Of a stretch of DNA of 64,000 nt, positions 51,128 through 61,091 are shown one piece after another (position 1 is the stretch's first letter; each line of letters starts with the position of its first letter). Under the pieces are notes generated by a model. The model was not told where the DNA came from, ran no database searches, and worked only from the letters and a program-made list of their open reading frames with translations. Source of the DNA: an uncultured Bacilli bacterium (GTDB lineage Bacteria; Bacillota_I; Bacilli_A; RF39; UBA660); NCBI GenBank assembly GCA_934098515.1, contig CAKOOK010000001.1, positions 62,001-126,000 on the forward strand, given 5' to 3'. A program made the translations under genes and the position numbers.

Positions 51128-52645
51128 TTACACATCTTCTAAGATTAGGTCTTTGCTTTCTTTCATTTCTTTGGGGATTGCTATATCCATATATTTAAGA
51201 ATTGTTGGAGCAATGTTTGTTAGGTCACCTTTTTCCTTTAAGGTTATTTTTTTATCTAAAAGAATGAATGGAACTGGACTTGTTGTATGGGTTGTTACTA
51301 TTTCGCCATTATCATCTATCATGATATCACAGTTTCCGTGGTCAGCAGTAATCATTACTGTGTAGAAGTTATCTTTAGCTGATTCTACGACTGTTTGCAA
51401 GATTTTGTCTAGTGCACTAAGGCTGGTTACTGTTGCATCCATATTACCAGTATGACCTAACATGTCTGGATTTGCATAGTTTACTAGGATAAAGTCAAAG
51501 TCGTTTTCTAAGCATTTTTTTATTTGTTTAGTTACGTCGATTGCACTCATAAGTGGGGTTTCATCATAGGTTGCAACGTTTGGACTTGGTATAAGATAGT
51601 TTGTACACATTGGAAATTTCTTGCTCTTTTCGGCATTAAAGAAGTATGTTACATGATTATATTTTTCAGTTTCTGCTACTCTTGCTTGAGAAAGTTTTAG
51701 ATCTGAGAAATACTCACCTATTGGGTATAAGTTATCTGGATTAGCAAGGATGAAGAAGTGCTTGACGTTTACGACATCGTCTTGTTTGAACATCATGTAT
51801 GATTTAAAGTTAGATAAATTTTTAGTTTTAAATTCTTTAAAGTCCGGATTATTTATGGCATTTAGAATTTGTCTTGCTCTATCTGGTCTAAAGTTAAGCC
51901 ATAAAAGAGCATCATTATCGTTTATTGGATTTTTACCATTTACGAGCATTGGTGGTAGAAATTCGTCAGTTATATTTTTTCTATATAGGTTATTTATGGC
52001 AGTTTCATAGTTTAGGATGTTAAAACCTACGCCATTTATTACTAAGTTATAATATTTTTCTGTCCTATCCCATTTGTTGTCTCTATCCATAGCATAGTAT
52101 CTACCACAGATTGAACCGATGATGCCATTATTTTCTTTTAGAACTTCTTCCATTTGTTTTAGGTATTTAACGCTCGTTTTTCTTCCGGTGTCTCTTCCAT
52201 CAGTTATGGCGTGGAATACTATTTTTTTTATACCTTTTTCTTTTAAAAGAGGGATAAGTTTTAGCATATAGGTTATACTACTATGGACACCACCATCAGA
52301 TAGTAAGCCCATTAAGTGTAGAGTTCCACCAGTTGTTTCTAAGTGAGATATCATATCATTAAAGTTTTCGTTGTTTAGAATTTCTCTATTTTCAATATTT
52401 TCGTTAATGATAGTTATTTTTTGTTTTATTTTTTTGCCTAGACCAATTACTTCATGGCAAACTTCAGAGTTACCGAATTGTCCTTTTGGAAGGCCTACTG
52501 CTTCGCCTGATGATTCTAGGGTGCTATGAGGATATTCTTCCCATAGTTTATTAAAGTACGTCATGTTTGCTTTTTTTACAGCATTTCCATGTTCGTCTTC
52601 TCTTAAGCCAAAGCCATCTAATATAATTAAAAGTATTTTTTTCAT
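51128..52645 (-). CDS. gpmI: 2,3-bisphosphoglycerate-independent phosphoglycerate mutase
   Basis: GpmI converts 3- to 2-phosphoglycerate in glycolysis with two manganese ions. The 505 residues begin ILLIILDGFGLREDEHGNAV and show QFGNSEVCHEVIGLG (with the catalytic Ser), HAITDGRDTGRKTSVKYL, GRYYAMDRD, NYANPDMLGHTG and ITADHGNCD, all standard motifs of the alkaline-phosphatase-like fold. Length is typical. It stands alone, ended by a hairpin. Confidence 0.97.
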   Translation of the reverse strand: MKKILLIILDGFGLREDEHGNAVKKANMTYFNKLWEEYPHSTLESSGEAVGLPKGQFGNSEVCHEVIGLGKKIKQKITIINENIENREILNNENFNDMISHLETTGGTLHLMGLLSDGGVHSSITYMLKLIPLLKEKGIKKIVFHAITDGRDTGRKTSVKYLKQMEEVLKENNGIIGSICGRYYAMDRDNKWDRTEKYYNLVINGVGFNILNYETAINNLYRKNITDEFLPPMLVNGKNPINDNDALLWLNFRPDRARQILNAINNPDFKEFKTKNLSNFKSYMMFKQDDVVNVKHFFILANPDNLYPIGEYFSDLKLSQARVAETEKYNHVTYFFNAEKSKKFPMCTNYLIPSPNVATYDETPLMSAIDVTKQIKKCLENDFDFILVNYANPDMLGHTGNMDATVTSLSALDKILQTVVESAKDNFYTVMITADHGNCDIMIDDNGEIVTTHTTSPVPFILLDKKITLKEKGDLTNIAPTILKYMDIAIPKEMKESKDLILEDV

Positions 52646-52701
52646 ATTGTCACCTTCTTTATTATTTTATCATAATATTTTTTAAAAAAACATATATTTT
52701 T

Positions 52702-52728
52702 TTAGCACTCTCTATTGACAGGTGCTAA
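52702..52728 (+). promoter_or_regulatory. CIRCE element, HrcA operator of clpB
   Basis: TTAGCACTC, nine bases, then AGGTGCTAA. The consensus is TTAGCACTC-N9-GAGTGCTAA, so only two positions in the right arm differ. HrcA binding here would repress the heat-shock gene that follows. The -35 box lies inside the element. Confidence 0.9.
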
Positions 52729-52742
52729 TTATGGAGTATAAT
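52715..52742 (+). promoter_or_regulatory. Sigma-A promoter of clpB
   Basis: TTGACA (52715-52720) and TATAAT (52737-52742) with 16 bases between, consensus in both boxes. Confidence 0.88.
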
Positions 52743-52773
52743 ATTAAATGTAAACTTGATTGGAGGGGTGAAT

Positions 52774-54891
52774 ATGAATAACAATGAGTTTGAAGAAGGA
52801 CTTAAGAATCCTTTAGAAAAGTATGGACGTGATATATGTGCTCTTGCTAAAGACGGGAAAATAGATCCGGTTATTGGCAGAGATGATGAGGTCCGTTCTA
52901 TTACAAGAATATTATCAAGAAAGACAAAGAATAACCCTGTTCTTATTGGTGAGCCAGGTGTTGGTAAGACAGCAATTGTTGAAGGGCTTGCACAAAGAAT
53001 TATTAAAGGAGATGTTCCTAGTAGTTTAAAGAATAAACGTATTTGGGAACTTGATATGTCTGCTCTTATTGCTGGTGCTAAGTATCGTGGTGAGTTTGAG
53101 GAAAGACTAAAAGCTGTATTAAAAGCTGTTAAGGATTCTGATGGCGAGATTATTATGTTTATCGATGAAATACATATGATAGTTGGTACTGGAGCTTTAG
53201 AAGGAGCGATGGATGCTGGTAATATTTTAAAGCCAATGCTTGCTAGGGGTGAATTACACTGCATAGGAGCTACTACTTTAAATGAGTATCGTAAGTATAT
53301 TGAGAAAGATGCTGCTTTAGAAAGACGTTTTCAAAAGGTACTTGTTAGTGAGCCATCTGTAATTGATACGATTACAATACTTCGTGGTTTAAAGAATAGA
53401 TTTGAAGTCTATCATGGAGTTACTATTAAGGATAAGGCTTTAGTTGCTGCTGCTACAATGAGTGATAGATATATTACAGATAGATTCTTACCAGATAAAG
53501 CTATCGATTTAGTGGATGAGGCTTGTGCAACAATTAAAGTTCAGTTAGAGTCAGTCCCTACTTCACTTGATAATTTGACAAGAAGTATTTTAAGACTTCA
53601 GGTTGAAAAGGAAGCTTTGAAGAAAGAAAAAGATAAGTTTTCTAAGGAAAGAATTAATGAGATTGATGAAAAATTAAAAGATTTACAAGCTAAGGAAGCT
53701 AAACTTAGAAGTGACTGGGAAGATGAAAAACGAGTTAATAATTTAATAAATAAGAAGAAGGAAGAAATTGAGAATGCTAGACGTGAGTTAGAGTATGCTG
53801 AGGCTAGGTATGACTTAGATACTGTTGCTAGATTACAACATGGTACTATTCCTAAACTTGAGAAGGAACTAGCTGATTTAAGGTTAGAAGATAAGAATGC
53901 AATATTAAGTGATGTTGTTGATGATGAGTCTATTGCGAGAATTGTTTCTAAGTGGACAAATATTCCGGTAAGTAAACTTGCTAGTAGTGAAAAAGATAAG
54001 TTATTACATTTAGAGGATAATTTAAAGAGACGTGTTAAGGGCCAAGATGAGGCACTCCATTTAGTTAGTGAAGCAATTATAAGAGCTAGAGCAGGTATTA
54101 AAGATCCTAATAGACCAATTGGTTCATTTATCTTTTTAGGGCCTACTGGTGTTGGTAAGACTGAGGTTGCTAAAGCACTTGCTTATGAGTTATTTGATGA
54201 TGAAAGACATATGGTTCGTATTGATATGAGTGAGTATATGGAAGCACATTCTGTTTCTAGATTAGTTGGAGCGCCTCCAGGATATGTAGGTTATGATGAA
54301 GGTGGTCAGCTTACTGAGGCAGTTAGACGTAATCCATATAGTATTATCTTATTTGATGAGATTGAGAAAGCTCATAAAGATGTATTTAATATACTACTAC
54401 AGATATTAGATGATGGTAGAATTACTGATTCACAAGGTAGAACTGTTGATTTTAAGAATACAATTATTATTATGACTTCTAATTTAGGTAGTGAGTATAT
54501 TTTAGATAATAAAGAGAATAAAAATGAACTTGTTATGGGTGAACTTAGAAAAACATTTAAACCTGAGTTTATTAATCGTATAGATGAGGTTATTGTGTTT
54601 AATTCGTTATCTAAGAGTGTTGTTTATGATATTTTAGATAAGATTGTTAAGGAAACTGAGGCTAGATTAAGTGATAAGAAGATAAGATTAATTCTTACTG
54701 ATAAAGCTAAAGATTATATTATAGATAATTCTTATGATGAAAATTATGGTGCTAGACCTATTAAGAGATATGTTAGTCGTAATTTAGAGTCTATGCTAGC
54801 TAAAGCAATTATACTTGATGAGATTAAATATGATAGTGAGGTTATTATTGATGTTAAAGATAATGAACTCATAATAAAAGAGGACAAATAG
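52774..54891 (+). CDS. clpB: ClpB-type disaggregase without N-terminal domain
   Basis: ClpB pulls apart aggregated proteins with DnaK. The 705 residues start almost at the first AAA+ domain ([38 protein letters not shown]), contain a long coiled-coil M-domain (about 385-480) typical of ClpB rather than ClpC, and the second AAA+ domain ([26 protein letters not shown]). The usual 150-residue Clp-N substrate domain is absent. Start chosen at the ATG after GGAGGGG; a frame six codons earlier has no ribosome site. Controlled by CIRCE. Confidence 0.93.
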   Translation: MNNNEFEEGLKNPLEKYGRDICALAKDGKIDPVIGRDDEVRSITRILSRKTKNNPVLIGEPGVGKTAIVEGLAQRIIKGDVPSSLKNKRIWELDMSALIAGAKYRGEFEERLKAVLKAVKDSDGEIIMFIDEIHMIVGTGALEGAMDAGNILKPMLARGELHCIGATTLNEYRKYIEKDAALERRFQKVLVSEPSVIDTITILRGLKNRFEVYHGVTIKDKALVAAATMSDRYITDRFLPDKAIDLVDEACATIKVQLESVPTSLDNLTRSILRLQVEKEALKKEKDKFSKERINEIDEKLKDLQAKEAKLRSDWEDEKRVNNLINKKKEEIENARRELEYAEARYDLDTVARLQHGTIPKLEKELADLRLEDKNAILSDVVDDESIARIVSKWTNIPVSKLASSEKDKLLHLEDNLKRRVKGQDEALHLVSEAIIRARAGIKDPNRPIGSFIFLGPTGVGKTEVAKALAYELFDDERHMVRIDMSEYMEAHSVSRLVGAPPGYVGYDEGGQLTEAVRRNPYSIILFDEIEKAHKDVFNILLQILDDGRITDSQGRTVDFKNTIIIMTSNLGSEYILDNKENKNELVMGELRKTFKPEFINRIDEVIVFNSLSKSVVYDILDKIVKETEARLSDKKIRLILTDKAKDYIIDNSYDENYGARPIKRYVSRNLESMLAKAIILDEIKYDSEVIIDVKDNELIIKEDK

Positions 54892-54905
54892 TAGTCCCCT
54901 TTTTT
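54876..54905 (+). terminator. Terminator of clpB
   Basis: AAAAGAGGAC pairs with GTCCCCTTTT (one mismatch) around a loop holding the stop codon; six Ts follow. Confidence 0.75.
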
Positions 54906-55416
54906 AGATCTTAGTACCTGTGTAGGCATTAAGATAGAATAAATAGCAGTTGTAACAGAATAATGGTTTTCTGTATTCATAGAACTCGATGGCATCTGGA
55001 TCATATGGCTTTTTGGTAAAGTCTTGAAAGTTCAGTCTAAAGTAATCTTTAAGATTTTCAATATCGCTGAATTTTCTGATACCTTTTTGGCCTTCCCATG
55101 ATGCTTCGAACCAGTACATTTTGTCATCTACAGTGATTGTAGTAAAGGTGTGGCATGGAGAACCACCCTTTTTATTTTTAATTACAGCCATTATGGTATG
55201 ATTTTCAATTTTGTGTTTGTTAAAGAAGTGTCTTTCTAACTCACAGAGTTCCCAGCATATAGCATAACCACTTTCTTCTATTTTATTGTAGGGTTGCATT
55301 TTATATTCTTTTGCAAATATTTGTGGTTCTATTTTTGGATGAAGACGCCCTTCTTTGTCATGCCAACCATATTTTATTTTTAATAATCGATTATAAAATT
55401 CTTCTATTTCTTTCAT
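54904..55416 (-). CDS. Transglutaminase-like cysteine protease superfamily protein
   Basis: The 170 residues have the Cys-His-Asp/Glu layout of the transglutaminase-like fold: GYAICWELCELERHFF (Cys, about residue 55), then SPCHTFTTITVDDKMYWFEA (His and the acidic residue after it) with ASWEGQKGI. There is no signal peptide, so it acts in the cytoplasm. Such small proteins are common in Firmicutes and mostly uncharacterised. It faces clpB and follows the cdaA-cdaR operon's opposite end, with its own ribosome site AAGGAG. Confidence 0.68.
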   Translation of the reverse strand: MKEIEEFYNRLLKIKYGWHDKEGRLHPKIEPQIFAKEYKMQPYNKIEESGYAICWELCELERHFFNKHKIENHTIMAVIKNKKGGSPCHTFTTITVDDKMYWFEASWEGQKGIRKFSDIENLKDYFRLNFQDFTKKPYDPDAIEFYEYRKPLFCYNCYLFYLNAYTGTKI

Positions 55417-55432
55417 GTTTCTCCTTATAAAA

Positions 55433-55453
55433 AGAACATCAAAAAGATGTTCT
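55433..55453 (-). terminator. Terminator of the cdaA-cdaR operon
   Basis: AGAACATC TTTTT GATGTTCT followed by TTTT on the minus strand; overlaps the cdaR stop. Confidence 0.8.
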
Positions 55454-56807
55454 AACTATATATTTTGACTTTTACAGTTGCTCTTTTTGGTACAAGTGTG
55501 ATTCTTACATCGTCTGAACTAACTTTTACAGGTACGTCGTATGTTCCTGGGCCGTATCCGCTTAAGTCAATGTAAGCTTTAATCTTTGATGTGTCAACAG
55601 TGTCTAGTACACTTGATACACCTTTAGCAATTACTTCAATTGTTCTATCTTCTTCGCTTATTGCATTAACTGAGTAGCCTGTTCCAAGATTGATAGATTC
55701 AATAATAATATTACTAAATTCTTTACTTGATTCAGTATCTAGTTTAACCTCGACGGTAGTATTTGTTTCACTTAGATATCTTACTCCGGCTGGTTTAGTT
55801 AATGTTACATTAAATTTCTTATCAGAGTTTAGTTTGTTAATATCAATTTTTGCTTCAATGTATGATAGTTTTTTAATTTCTGCTTCGTCACCATATACTC
55901 CTACTTTGGTTACTGAACTTGTAACACTTGATAGAGCATAACCACTATTGATAGTTCCGGTTGTTACTACTTTAACTGGTAATTCAACATAGTATGAGTC
56001 AACAGTTACTGATGCACTAATCTTTGCTGGAACGATTTCCACGTTATCAATTTTTTTACCATCAGAGCCATAAGCAACTAGGATAATTGAATCTACGGTA
56101 AATGTTCCTTTTTCAGATAGTTTAGCTGCTTCTAAGTCAATTAGGGCTTTTACTTTAGCAACTTTATCTAGGGTTTCTTTGCTGCCTTTTACGATTACTT
56201 CGTTTCTATCTAGTTCAACTGATTTAATGCTTAATTTCTTATCTAATTTATCTTCGTTTAATAAGTCATAGTCAAGCGTTTTAACATCGCTTACTTTTTC
56301 ACTTATTTTTACAGTGACTGTTCCTGGGTCTAATTTATAATCTACTGATTCAACACTGTGATTATATTTTAGTTTTACTTTATATGTTCCTACTCCATAA
56401 CCACTTAAGTCCATTACTACTTCGTGTTCACCAAGTTGTTTTGCTAGATATAAAGAACTTTTTCTACCAATAAGGGTAATGTCTACTGTTTCTGGAACAC
56501 CATCAACAACATATGCTTCTTCATTATATATTACGTTTACTGGTTGATCTGATAGAATTTCTGCTTCGTCAGTTACTAGGTTAATCGCTTTAGTATCTAT
56601 TAATACAAATAAAGCAATTGCACTAAATAATGATATGTATAGTAAGACGTTCGGTCTATTAAGAAGACGCTCTATTTTACCACTATTGTTTTTAGAAAGT
56701 TCACTTAGACGATAAATTAGTCTGCTTATTGGAGTAACTATTATTTTGTCTAAGAATCTATATATGGCTTTAAAGAAGAGTATAATTGGTTTAAATATTT
56801 TATTCAT
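55452..56807 (-). CDS. cdaR: c-di-AMP synthase regulator CdaR (YbbR)
   Basis: CdaR binds and regulates the membrane-bound cyclase CdaA from outside. The 451 residues have a basic N-terminus, one helix (about residues 48-65) and four extracellular YbbR domains, recognisable by the repeated endings DLSGYGVGTYKVKLKY, ...VKVSSDDVRITLVPKRATVK. I chose the ATG at 56805-56807, six bases after AAGGTG, where the gene overlaps cdaA by eight bases. Order and overlap are those of Bacillus cdaA-cdaR. Confidence 0.93.
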   Translation of the reverse strand: MNKIFKPIILFFKAIYRFLDKIIVTPISRLIYRLSELSKNNSGKIERLLNRPNVLLYISLFSAIALFVLIDTKAINLVTDEAEILSDQPVNVIYNEEAYVVDGVPETVDITLIGRKSSLYLAKQLGEHEVVMDLSGYGVGTYKVKLKYNHSVESVDYKLDPGTVTVKISEKVSDVKTLDYDLLNEDKLDKKLSIKSVELDRNEVIVKGSKETLDKVAKVKALIDLEAAKLSEKGTFTVDSIILVAYGSDGKKIDNVEIVPAKISASVTVDSYYVELPVKVVTTGTINSGYALSSVTSSVTKVGVYGDEAEIKKLSYIEAKIDINKLNSDKKFNVTLTKPAGVRYLSETNTTVEVKLDTESSKEFSNIIIESINLGTGYSVNAISEEDRTIEVIAKGVSSVLDTVDTSKIKAYIDLSGYGPGTYDVPVKVSSDDVRITLVPKRATVKVKIYS

Positions 56808-57618
56808 CTTCTTCACCTTCTTCGTTTATGTCTGCATCATAGAAAACTTCCATTTTTGGTTTAAGTTCTTCTAGGAGCATTATTTTGAATTCTTCTAGGG
56901 TTAGATTGTAGTTAATGTTGCCATCAACGGCGATTGATATTGCTCCGGTTTCTTCTGATACGATAAGAGCAATAGCATCTGTTTCTTCTGCTACGCCTAA
57001 AGCTGCACGATGTCTTGTTCCCAATTTTTTACTAACGTTAGGGTTCATACTTGTTTTAAAGACTGCTCCAGCACATGTGATGCGGTCTCCTTGAATAATT
57101 ACGCCACCATCATGTAAAGGGTTTGGTGGGAAGAAAATTGCTTCAAGTAAAGGTGCTGTTATGTCTGAGTAGATTTTATTTGCTGGCTGAATGTATTCTT
57201 GTAAAGATACGTTTCTTTCAATAACAATAAGTGCTCCAATACGATTTCTTTTTAGATATTCTACTGCAGTAGTAATTTCGAATACGGCTCTTTCTCTTTG
57301 ATCTGCAGTTAGTACCTTATGTCTTCCTAGAAGCTGACTTCTACCGATAGTTTCAAGGACTGTTCTGATTTCTGGTTGGAAGATAATGATTAATGCTAGT
57401 GGTCCCCAAGAGATAACATACTCTAGAAGTAAACCAATAGTGTATAGATTTAGCCAATCACTTAATAGTTTGATTGCAATTATAATTATGATTCCTTTAA
57501 AAATTAGGACTAGTTTAACATTGTTTTTTAAATTTTTTAATAAGTAATAGAACATTAACCATACAAGACTAATGTCGATTATTTTGGTTATGATTTCCCA
57601 TATTGATGTGAAAGTCAT
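56800..57618 (-). CDS. cdaA: Diadenylate cyclase CdaA
   Basis: CdaA makes cyclic di-AMP, which controls potassium uptake and cell-wall stress. The 272 residues have three membrane helices (about 5-95) and a DisA_N domain with PLHDGGVIIQGDRI (DGG) and GTRHRAALGVAEETDA (RHR), the two catalytic motifs. Start chosen at the ATG eight bases after AAGGAG; the ORF could begin three codons earlier. The next gene, cdaR, overlaps. GlmM, the third usual member, is not here. Confidence 0.96.
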   Translation of the reverse strand: MTFTSIWEIITKIIDISLVWLMFYYLLKNLKNNVKLVLIFKGIIIIIAIKLLSDWLNLYTIGLLLEYVISWGPLALIIIFQPEIRTVLETIGRSQLLGRHKVLTADQRERAVFEITTAVEYLKRNRIGALIVIERNVSLQEYIQPANKIYSDITAPLLEAIFFPPNPLHDGGVIIQGDRITCAGAVFKTSMNPNVSKKLGTRHRAALGVAEETDAIALIVSEETGAISIAVDGNINYNLTLEEFKIMLLEELKPKMEVFYDADINEEGEEDE

Positions 57619-57692
57619 TTTCATCACTCCTTAGCATTTTTATTATAACAAATTATGAGTTAAATATCTACGTTTAATTATGATTTAGTGAA

Positions 57693-57722
57693 AAAGGAAG
57701 ACTTTAATTATTGTCTTCCTTT
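57693..57722 (-). terminator. Terminator of the 80-aa membrane protein gene
   Basis: AAAGGAAGAC and GTCTTCCTTT pair perfectly around a ten-base loop, with Ts following on the minus strand. Confidence 0.8.
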
Positions 57723-57946
57723 GGTTCTTCTTCCTCTTTAGTTTCTTCTATTTCTGGTATAAAGTTCTCATTTTGAGGGCTTTCTTGATTGATTTCTTCT
57801 TTGACATTTTCTTGGCGGTCACTTGACTCATTACTTTCACTTTTTTTACGTTTCTTGTCAGTGTCAACCATGTAACCGATTAAAGCAAATAATAAGAAAG
57901 CAGCAATGATAATTATTAGAAAATAGTTTTTTGCAATAAACTCCAT
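57704..57946 (-). CDS. Small membrane protein with acidic tail, 80 aa
   Basis: One N-terminal helix (NYFLIIIIAAFLLFALIGYM) and a Glu/Asn-rich tail of about 50 residues (FIPEIEETKEEEEPKEDNN). The form resembles small lineage-specific anchor or scaffold proteins. It follows the YerB-like gene with 27 bases between and ends in a strong terminator. No family recognised. Confidence 0.6.
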   Translation of the reverse strand: MEFIAKNYFLIIIIAAFLLFALIGYMVDTDKKRKKSESNESSDRQENVKEEINQESPQNENFIPEIEETKEEEEPKEDNN

Positions 57947-57973
57947 TTTATTCCTCCTTATATATTATACTCT

Positions 57974-59017
57974 TTATTCGATTGTTAATGTCTGTCCTTT
58001 AGGTTGAATTTGAATGAATGTGTTTCCATCGTTAACAACTAGTTCTTCACCGTTTTGGTATTTGTAAACTGTTTGAGCTGCTCTACTTTTCTTTTCCCAA
58101 GTTATTGGTACAGCAATTCCTTCTGAAATGTAATAACCAGTTCCTGATCCAATATTTTCTAAACCTTGTCTACCTTTGTTTTCAGGGTCGTCTAGTGTAT
58201 AATTTTTTACTTGATATGTGATTATGTTTTTAAATGTGTATTGTTTTTTTGTTACATAATCGGTATGTTCTTTACCATTTACACTTCTTAAATATAGTTT
58301 TGTTTCTGGATCATATGTATATGAAGATGTTACTGCATTTGAATATTTGATTGATACATTATTTGCTGTAGTTTGTCCTTCATACTTGGTTAAATCTAGT
58401 GGGTCTGCACTATATTTTAATAATAGGTTGTTTTTGCGCTCTGTTCTTTTTGAGCCAATTCCTTTGTTTAGTTTTTCAATGCTAGTAAATAGGGTGTGCT
58501 CTGAAGCTACTTTTAAAGATTTATCTCTCCATCCAGTTTTTGAGTTATCTACTTCGATTCGGTCAATTCCTAGAGTACCAAAGTCAGATGATGCTTGTGG
58601 GCTTTTTCCATGATGAACATAGATTGCATCATTTTCTAGAGCATAGTCTAAATAGTAATGTCTTGCACTTCTAATTGAACCGATTCTTTCGGTAGATTGG
58701 TCTAAAAATAATGCCATGTATCTTGTTAAGCCACCTTCTACTATCATTTCATACATTATGTAAGCATCTTGAAGTCCACTTTGAAGGGGTCTAGCAACTC
58801 CAATATTATTAATCATTACTGCATATGGTCTTGATTTAGTATCTGGATTTACTATTTTTATTTTTTTTACAGCTTCAGTTGTTTTTGACGAGTTTGGTTT
58901 ACCAGAAGGAGATTTGTCTTTCTTTAATACACTCACGGCAATTATAGCAATTATTAAAATAATAATTGCTAAGATTAAATACCCGTACTTTTTATTCTTT
59001 AATTTTATTTTTTTCAT
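57974..59017 (-). CDS. DUF3048 (YerB-like) membrane-anchored protein
   Basis: The 347 residues have one membrane helix (about 12-30), not a lipobox, and a DUF3048 domain: RPYAVMINNIGVARPLQSGL, AYIMYEMIVEGGLTRYMALF, RIGSIRSARHYYLDYA and VHHGKSPQAS. A C-terminal part follows (QTVYKYQNGEELVVNDGN). B. subtilis YerB is a lipoprotein of unknown function found near helicase genes; here the anchor is a helix. Function unknown, family firm. Confidence 0.85.
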   Translation of the reverse strand: MKKIKLKNKKYGYLILAIIILIIAIIAVSVLKKDKSPSGKPNSSKTTEAVKKIKIVNPDTKSRPYAVMINNIGVARPLQSGLQDAYIMYEMIVEGGLTRYMALFLDQSTERIGSIRSARHYYLDYALENDAIYVHHGKSPQASSDFGTLGIDRIEVDNSKTGWRDKSLKVASEHTLFTSIEKLNKGIGSKRTERKNNLLLKYSADPLDLTKYEGQTTANNVSIKYSNAVTSSYTYDPETKLYLRSVNGKEHTDYVTKKQYTFKNIITYQVKNYTLDDPENKGRQGLENIGSGTGYYISEGIAVPITWEKKSRAAQTVYKYQNGEELVVNDGNTFIQIQPKGQTLTIE

Positions 59018-59118
59018 ATTTTACCACCTAAATTAATAATAACATAAAGTAAATATTTTTTAAACATTTAAATTGTATAAAATAAATGTTTTTGATATAC
59101 TTATAGTGAGGTGAAAAC

Positions 59119-60237
59119 ATGGATAATATTAAAAAGATGCTTGATAATCCAATAGCAAGGAATGCGATGATAGGTCTTGGAATATTTTTTATTGTAGTTA
59201 TAATTATTGTATTTATTGCTTCTTGTTCTGGTGGTGCTAAGTATACTTATGAGGAATTAGAAGCTAAAATGGTATCGAGTGCTAAGAAATATTATGAGGC
59301 AAATGGTACTAATTTACCTAGTAAGGATAAGGATAAAGTTGAGTTATCGCTGCAAACATTAATTGATGGTGGTTATGTTAAAGAGACTACTAAAATTACT
59401 AAAGATAAAGTAAGTTGTACTGGAAAGGTTGTAGTAGTAAATAATAATAGTAATTATTTATATTCTCCTTATTTAGATTGTGGTAGTAATTATAAGACTA
59501 AGTATTTATTAGATGTTATTAAAGATGAAGATAATATTGTTACTAGTGGTAATGGCTTATATAAAAATGGTACAGGTTATATTTATAAGGGAGATAATGT
59601 TAATAATATTTTAATATTAAATGAAGTTAAGTATATGATTATGAGTATTGATGATAATGGAATAAGAGTTGTTGATACTACAAAGAGAGGGTCTGCTTCT
59701 TGGGATGATAGATATAATGTTGATAAGCAAGGCTCTATGGGAATTAATGATTATATTTCTAATAATATTAATAGTAGAATTAAAGATACACTTGAAGAAT
59801 TATATAATAATGGTGAAGTTTACCCTAAAGATATAAAGGGATATTTTACAACTAGTAGTGTATGCATTGATAAAGTTTCAATAGACGATGTTAAAAATAA
59901 TGATGGTTGTGGTAAAAGATTAGATGGACAAGTTTTTAGTCTTCTTACTGCTAATGATTTCTTTAAGCCAAGTTTAGATGAGAATTGTGCTAGCGATAGT
60001 AAAGCTTGTACAAATTATAATTATTTATCTTCTTTAGGTAACACTTGGACAATTACAGCTGACAAGGATACAAGTTATAAAGTTTATAAGATTACAAGTG
60101 GTAATTTGGAACTTAAGAATGCTTCTGGTATGGCTTCATATAAAATAGTTGCTTATTTAGACAAGAATGTGTTATATGCTTCTGGTGATGGTAGTGAAGC
60201 AAATCCTTACGTAGTGAAAACTTATTTAGAAAAGTAA
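59119..60237 (+). CDS. Membrane-anchored protein with pilin-like domain
   Basis: The 372 residues have one helix (about 16-36) and an extracellular region. Residues 45-140 follow the pattern of Gram-positive pilin heads: YEANGTNLPSKDKDKVELSL, LIDGGYV, a Cys, and YSPYLDCGSNYKT. Then comes a larger domain with four cysteines and a closing ASGDGSEANPYVV. A similar head occurs in the convergent gene. No GFTLVE leader is present, so it is a tethered relative of a pilin rather than a subunit. Function unknown. Confidence 0.6.
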   Translation: MDNIKKMLDNPIARNAMIGLGIFFIVVIIIVFIASCSGGAKYTYEELEAKMVSSAKKYYEANGTNLPSKDKDKVELSLQTLIDGGYVKETTKITKDKVSCTGKVVVVNNNSNYLYSPYLDCGSNYKTKYLLDVIKDEDNIVTSGNGLYKNGTGYIYKGDNVNNILILNEVKYMIMSIDDNGIRVVDTTKRGSASWDDRYNVDKQGSMGINDYISNNINSRIKDTLEELYNNGEVYPKDIKGYFTTSSVCIDKVSIDDVKNNDGCGKRLDGQVFSLLTANDFFKPSLDENCASDSKACTNYNYLSSLGNTWTITADKDTSYKVYKITSGNLELKNASGMASYKIVAYLDKNVLYASGDGSEANPYVVKTYLEK

Positions 60238-60262
60238 AAAAGAACCTTTGTGGTTCTTTTAA
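60237..60262. terminator. Two-way terminator between convergent genes
   Basis: AAAAGAACC TTTGT GGTTCTTTT with As before and Ts after, serving both converging genes. Confidence 0.82.
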
Positions 60263-61017
60263 TTTTGTTTCCATTTTGCTGTTAGAATGATATTTGAAGT
60301 AACTGGAGTATTAAAGTCATATTCTTTATTATTATAGTACCAACCTAGGAATGTATATCCTTCTTTTGTAGGTGTTTGTGGTTTAGTTGCTTTTTCGCCT
60401 AGTTTTAATGTTTGAGTTGGAATGCTTGCTGCTTTGCCTGTATCAAATACAACATAATATTTCTTTTCTTTAGTAATAACTTTTGTTATGTATTCCACTT
60501 TCTTGGTTGTAGCCGGTCTTTGATTGTTTGATGCATTATTTGAATTAGTATTTGCTTTTTTTGTAGTTGCTACTTTTTTAGTAGTAGTTGTTGTTGTTTC
60601 ACTACATTTTGTTTCATCGCATGATGTTTTATATACATAAATAGTTTCTTCTTCATTACCACATTTTAAGTATACTTCTACTTCATATTCATTACCATTT
60701 TTAGTTGCTTCAATATAACTATTTTCTTCGTCACAATCTTTACCTTTAGAGTCTTGTAATTTGCTAATTTTACCAGATATAATTAAATCATTTAATGTAA
60801 CTACTTTAGTATCATTTTCTTTTTCTGGTAGATTTTTATTTTGGAAATAACTAATACTTACATCTTTTAGTTTAGTAATGTTACTCGTGAAGCTTTCACT
60901 TCTATTTTTTTGCTTTGTAGGTAATAATTTAATTACTAATATTACTACTAAAATAATTATTGCAAATTTAAGTAAGAATCCTTTCCAGTCAAATTTAATT
61001 TTTGTTTCTTCGTACAT
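60259..61017 (-). CDS. Membrane-anchored protein with pilin-like head and InlB B-repeat
   Basis: The 252 residues have one helix (about 13-28), a pilin-like head (FQNKNLPEKENDTKVVTLND LIISGKIS; later VYLKCGNEE) like that of the neighbouring + strand gene, a Thr/Lys/Asn linker, and a C-terminal InlB B-repeat/Listeria-Bacteroides repeat: KEGYTFLGWYYNNKEYDFNT through ILTAKWKQN. B-repeats are found in adhesins. It is convergent with its relative and lies after the SipW/TasA-like genes. Confidence 0.75.
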   Translation of the reverse strand: MYEETKIKFDWKGFLLKFAIIILVVILVIKLLPTKQKNRSESFTSNITKLKDVSISYFQNKNLPEKENDTKVVTLNDLIISGKISKLQDSKGKDCDEENSYIEATKNGNEYEVEVYLKCGNEEETIYVYKTSCDETKCSETTTTTTKKVATTKKANTNSNNASNNQRPATTKKVEYITKVITKEKKYYVVFDTGKAASIPTQTLKLGEKATKPQTPTKEGYTFLGWYYNNKEYDFNTPVTSNIILTAKWKQN

Positions 61018-61091
61018 GTTCTCCCCTGCTTTCTATAAGACCTTTCTTATATGACTTATGATAGCAGAATTGTATTTAAAAAGCAAGAATA

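Noticed and set aside
52725..53264. 179-residue frame antisense to clpB
   Set aside because: It mirrors conserved ClpB codons and lacks a ribosome site; a shadow of the real gene.
54744..55004. 86-residue minus-strand frame at the clpB end
   Set aside because: Overlaps clpB and the transglutaminase-like gene in the wrong frame; no supporting signals.
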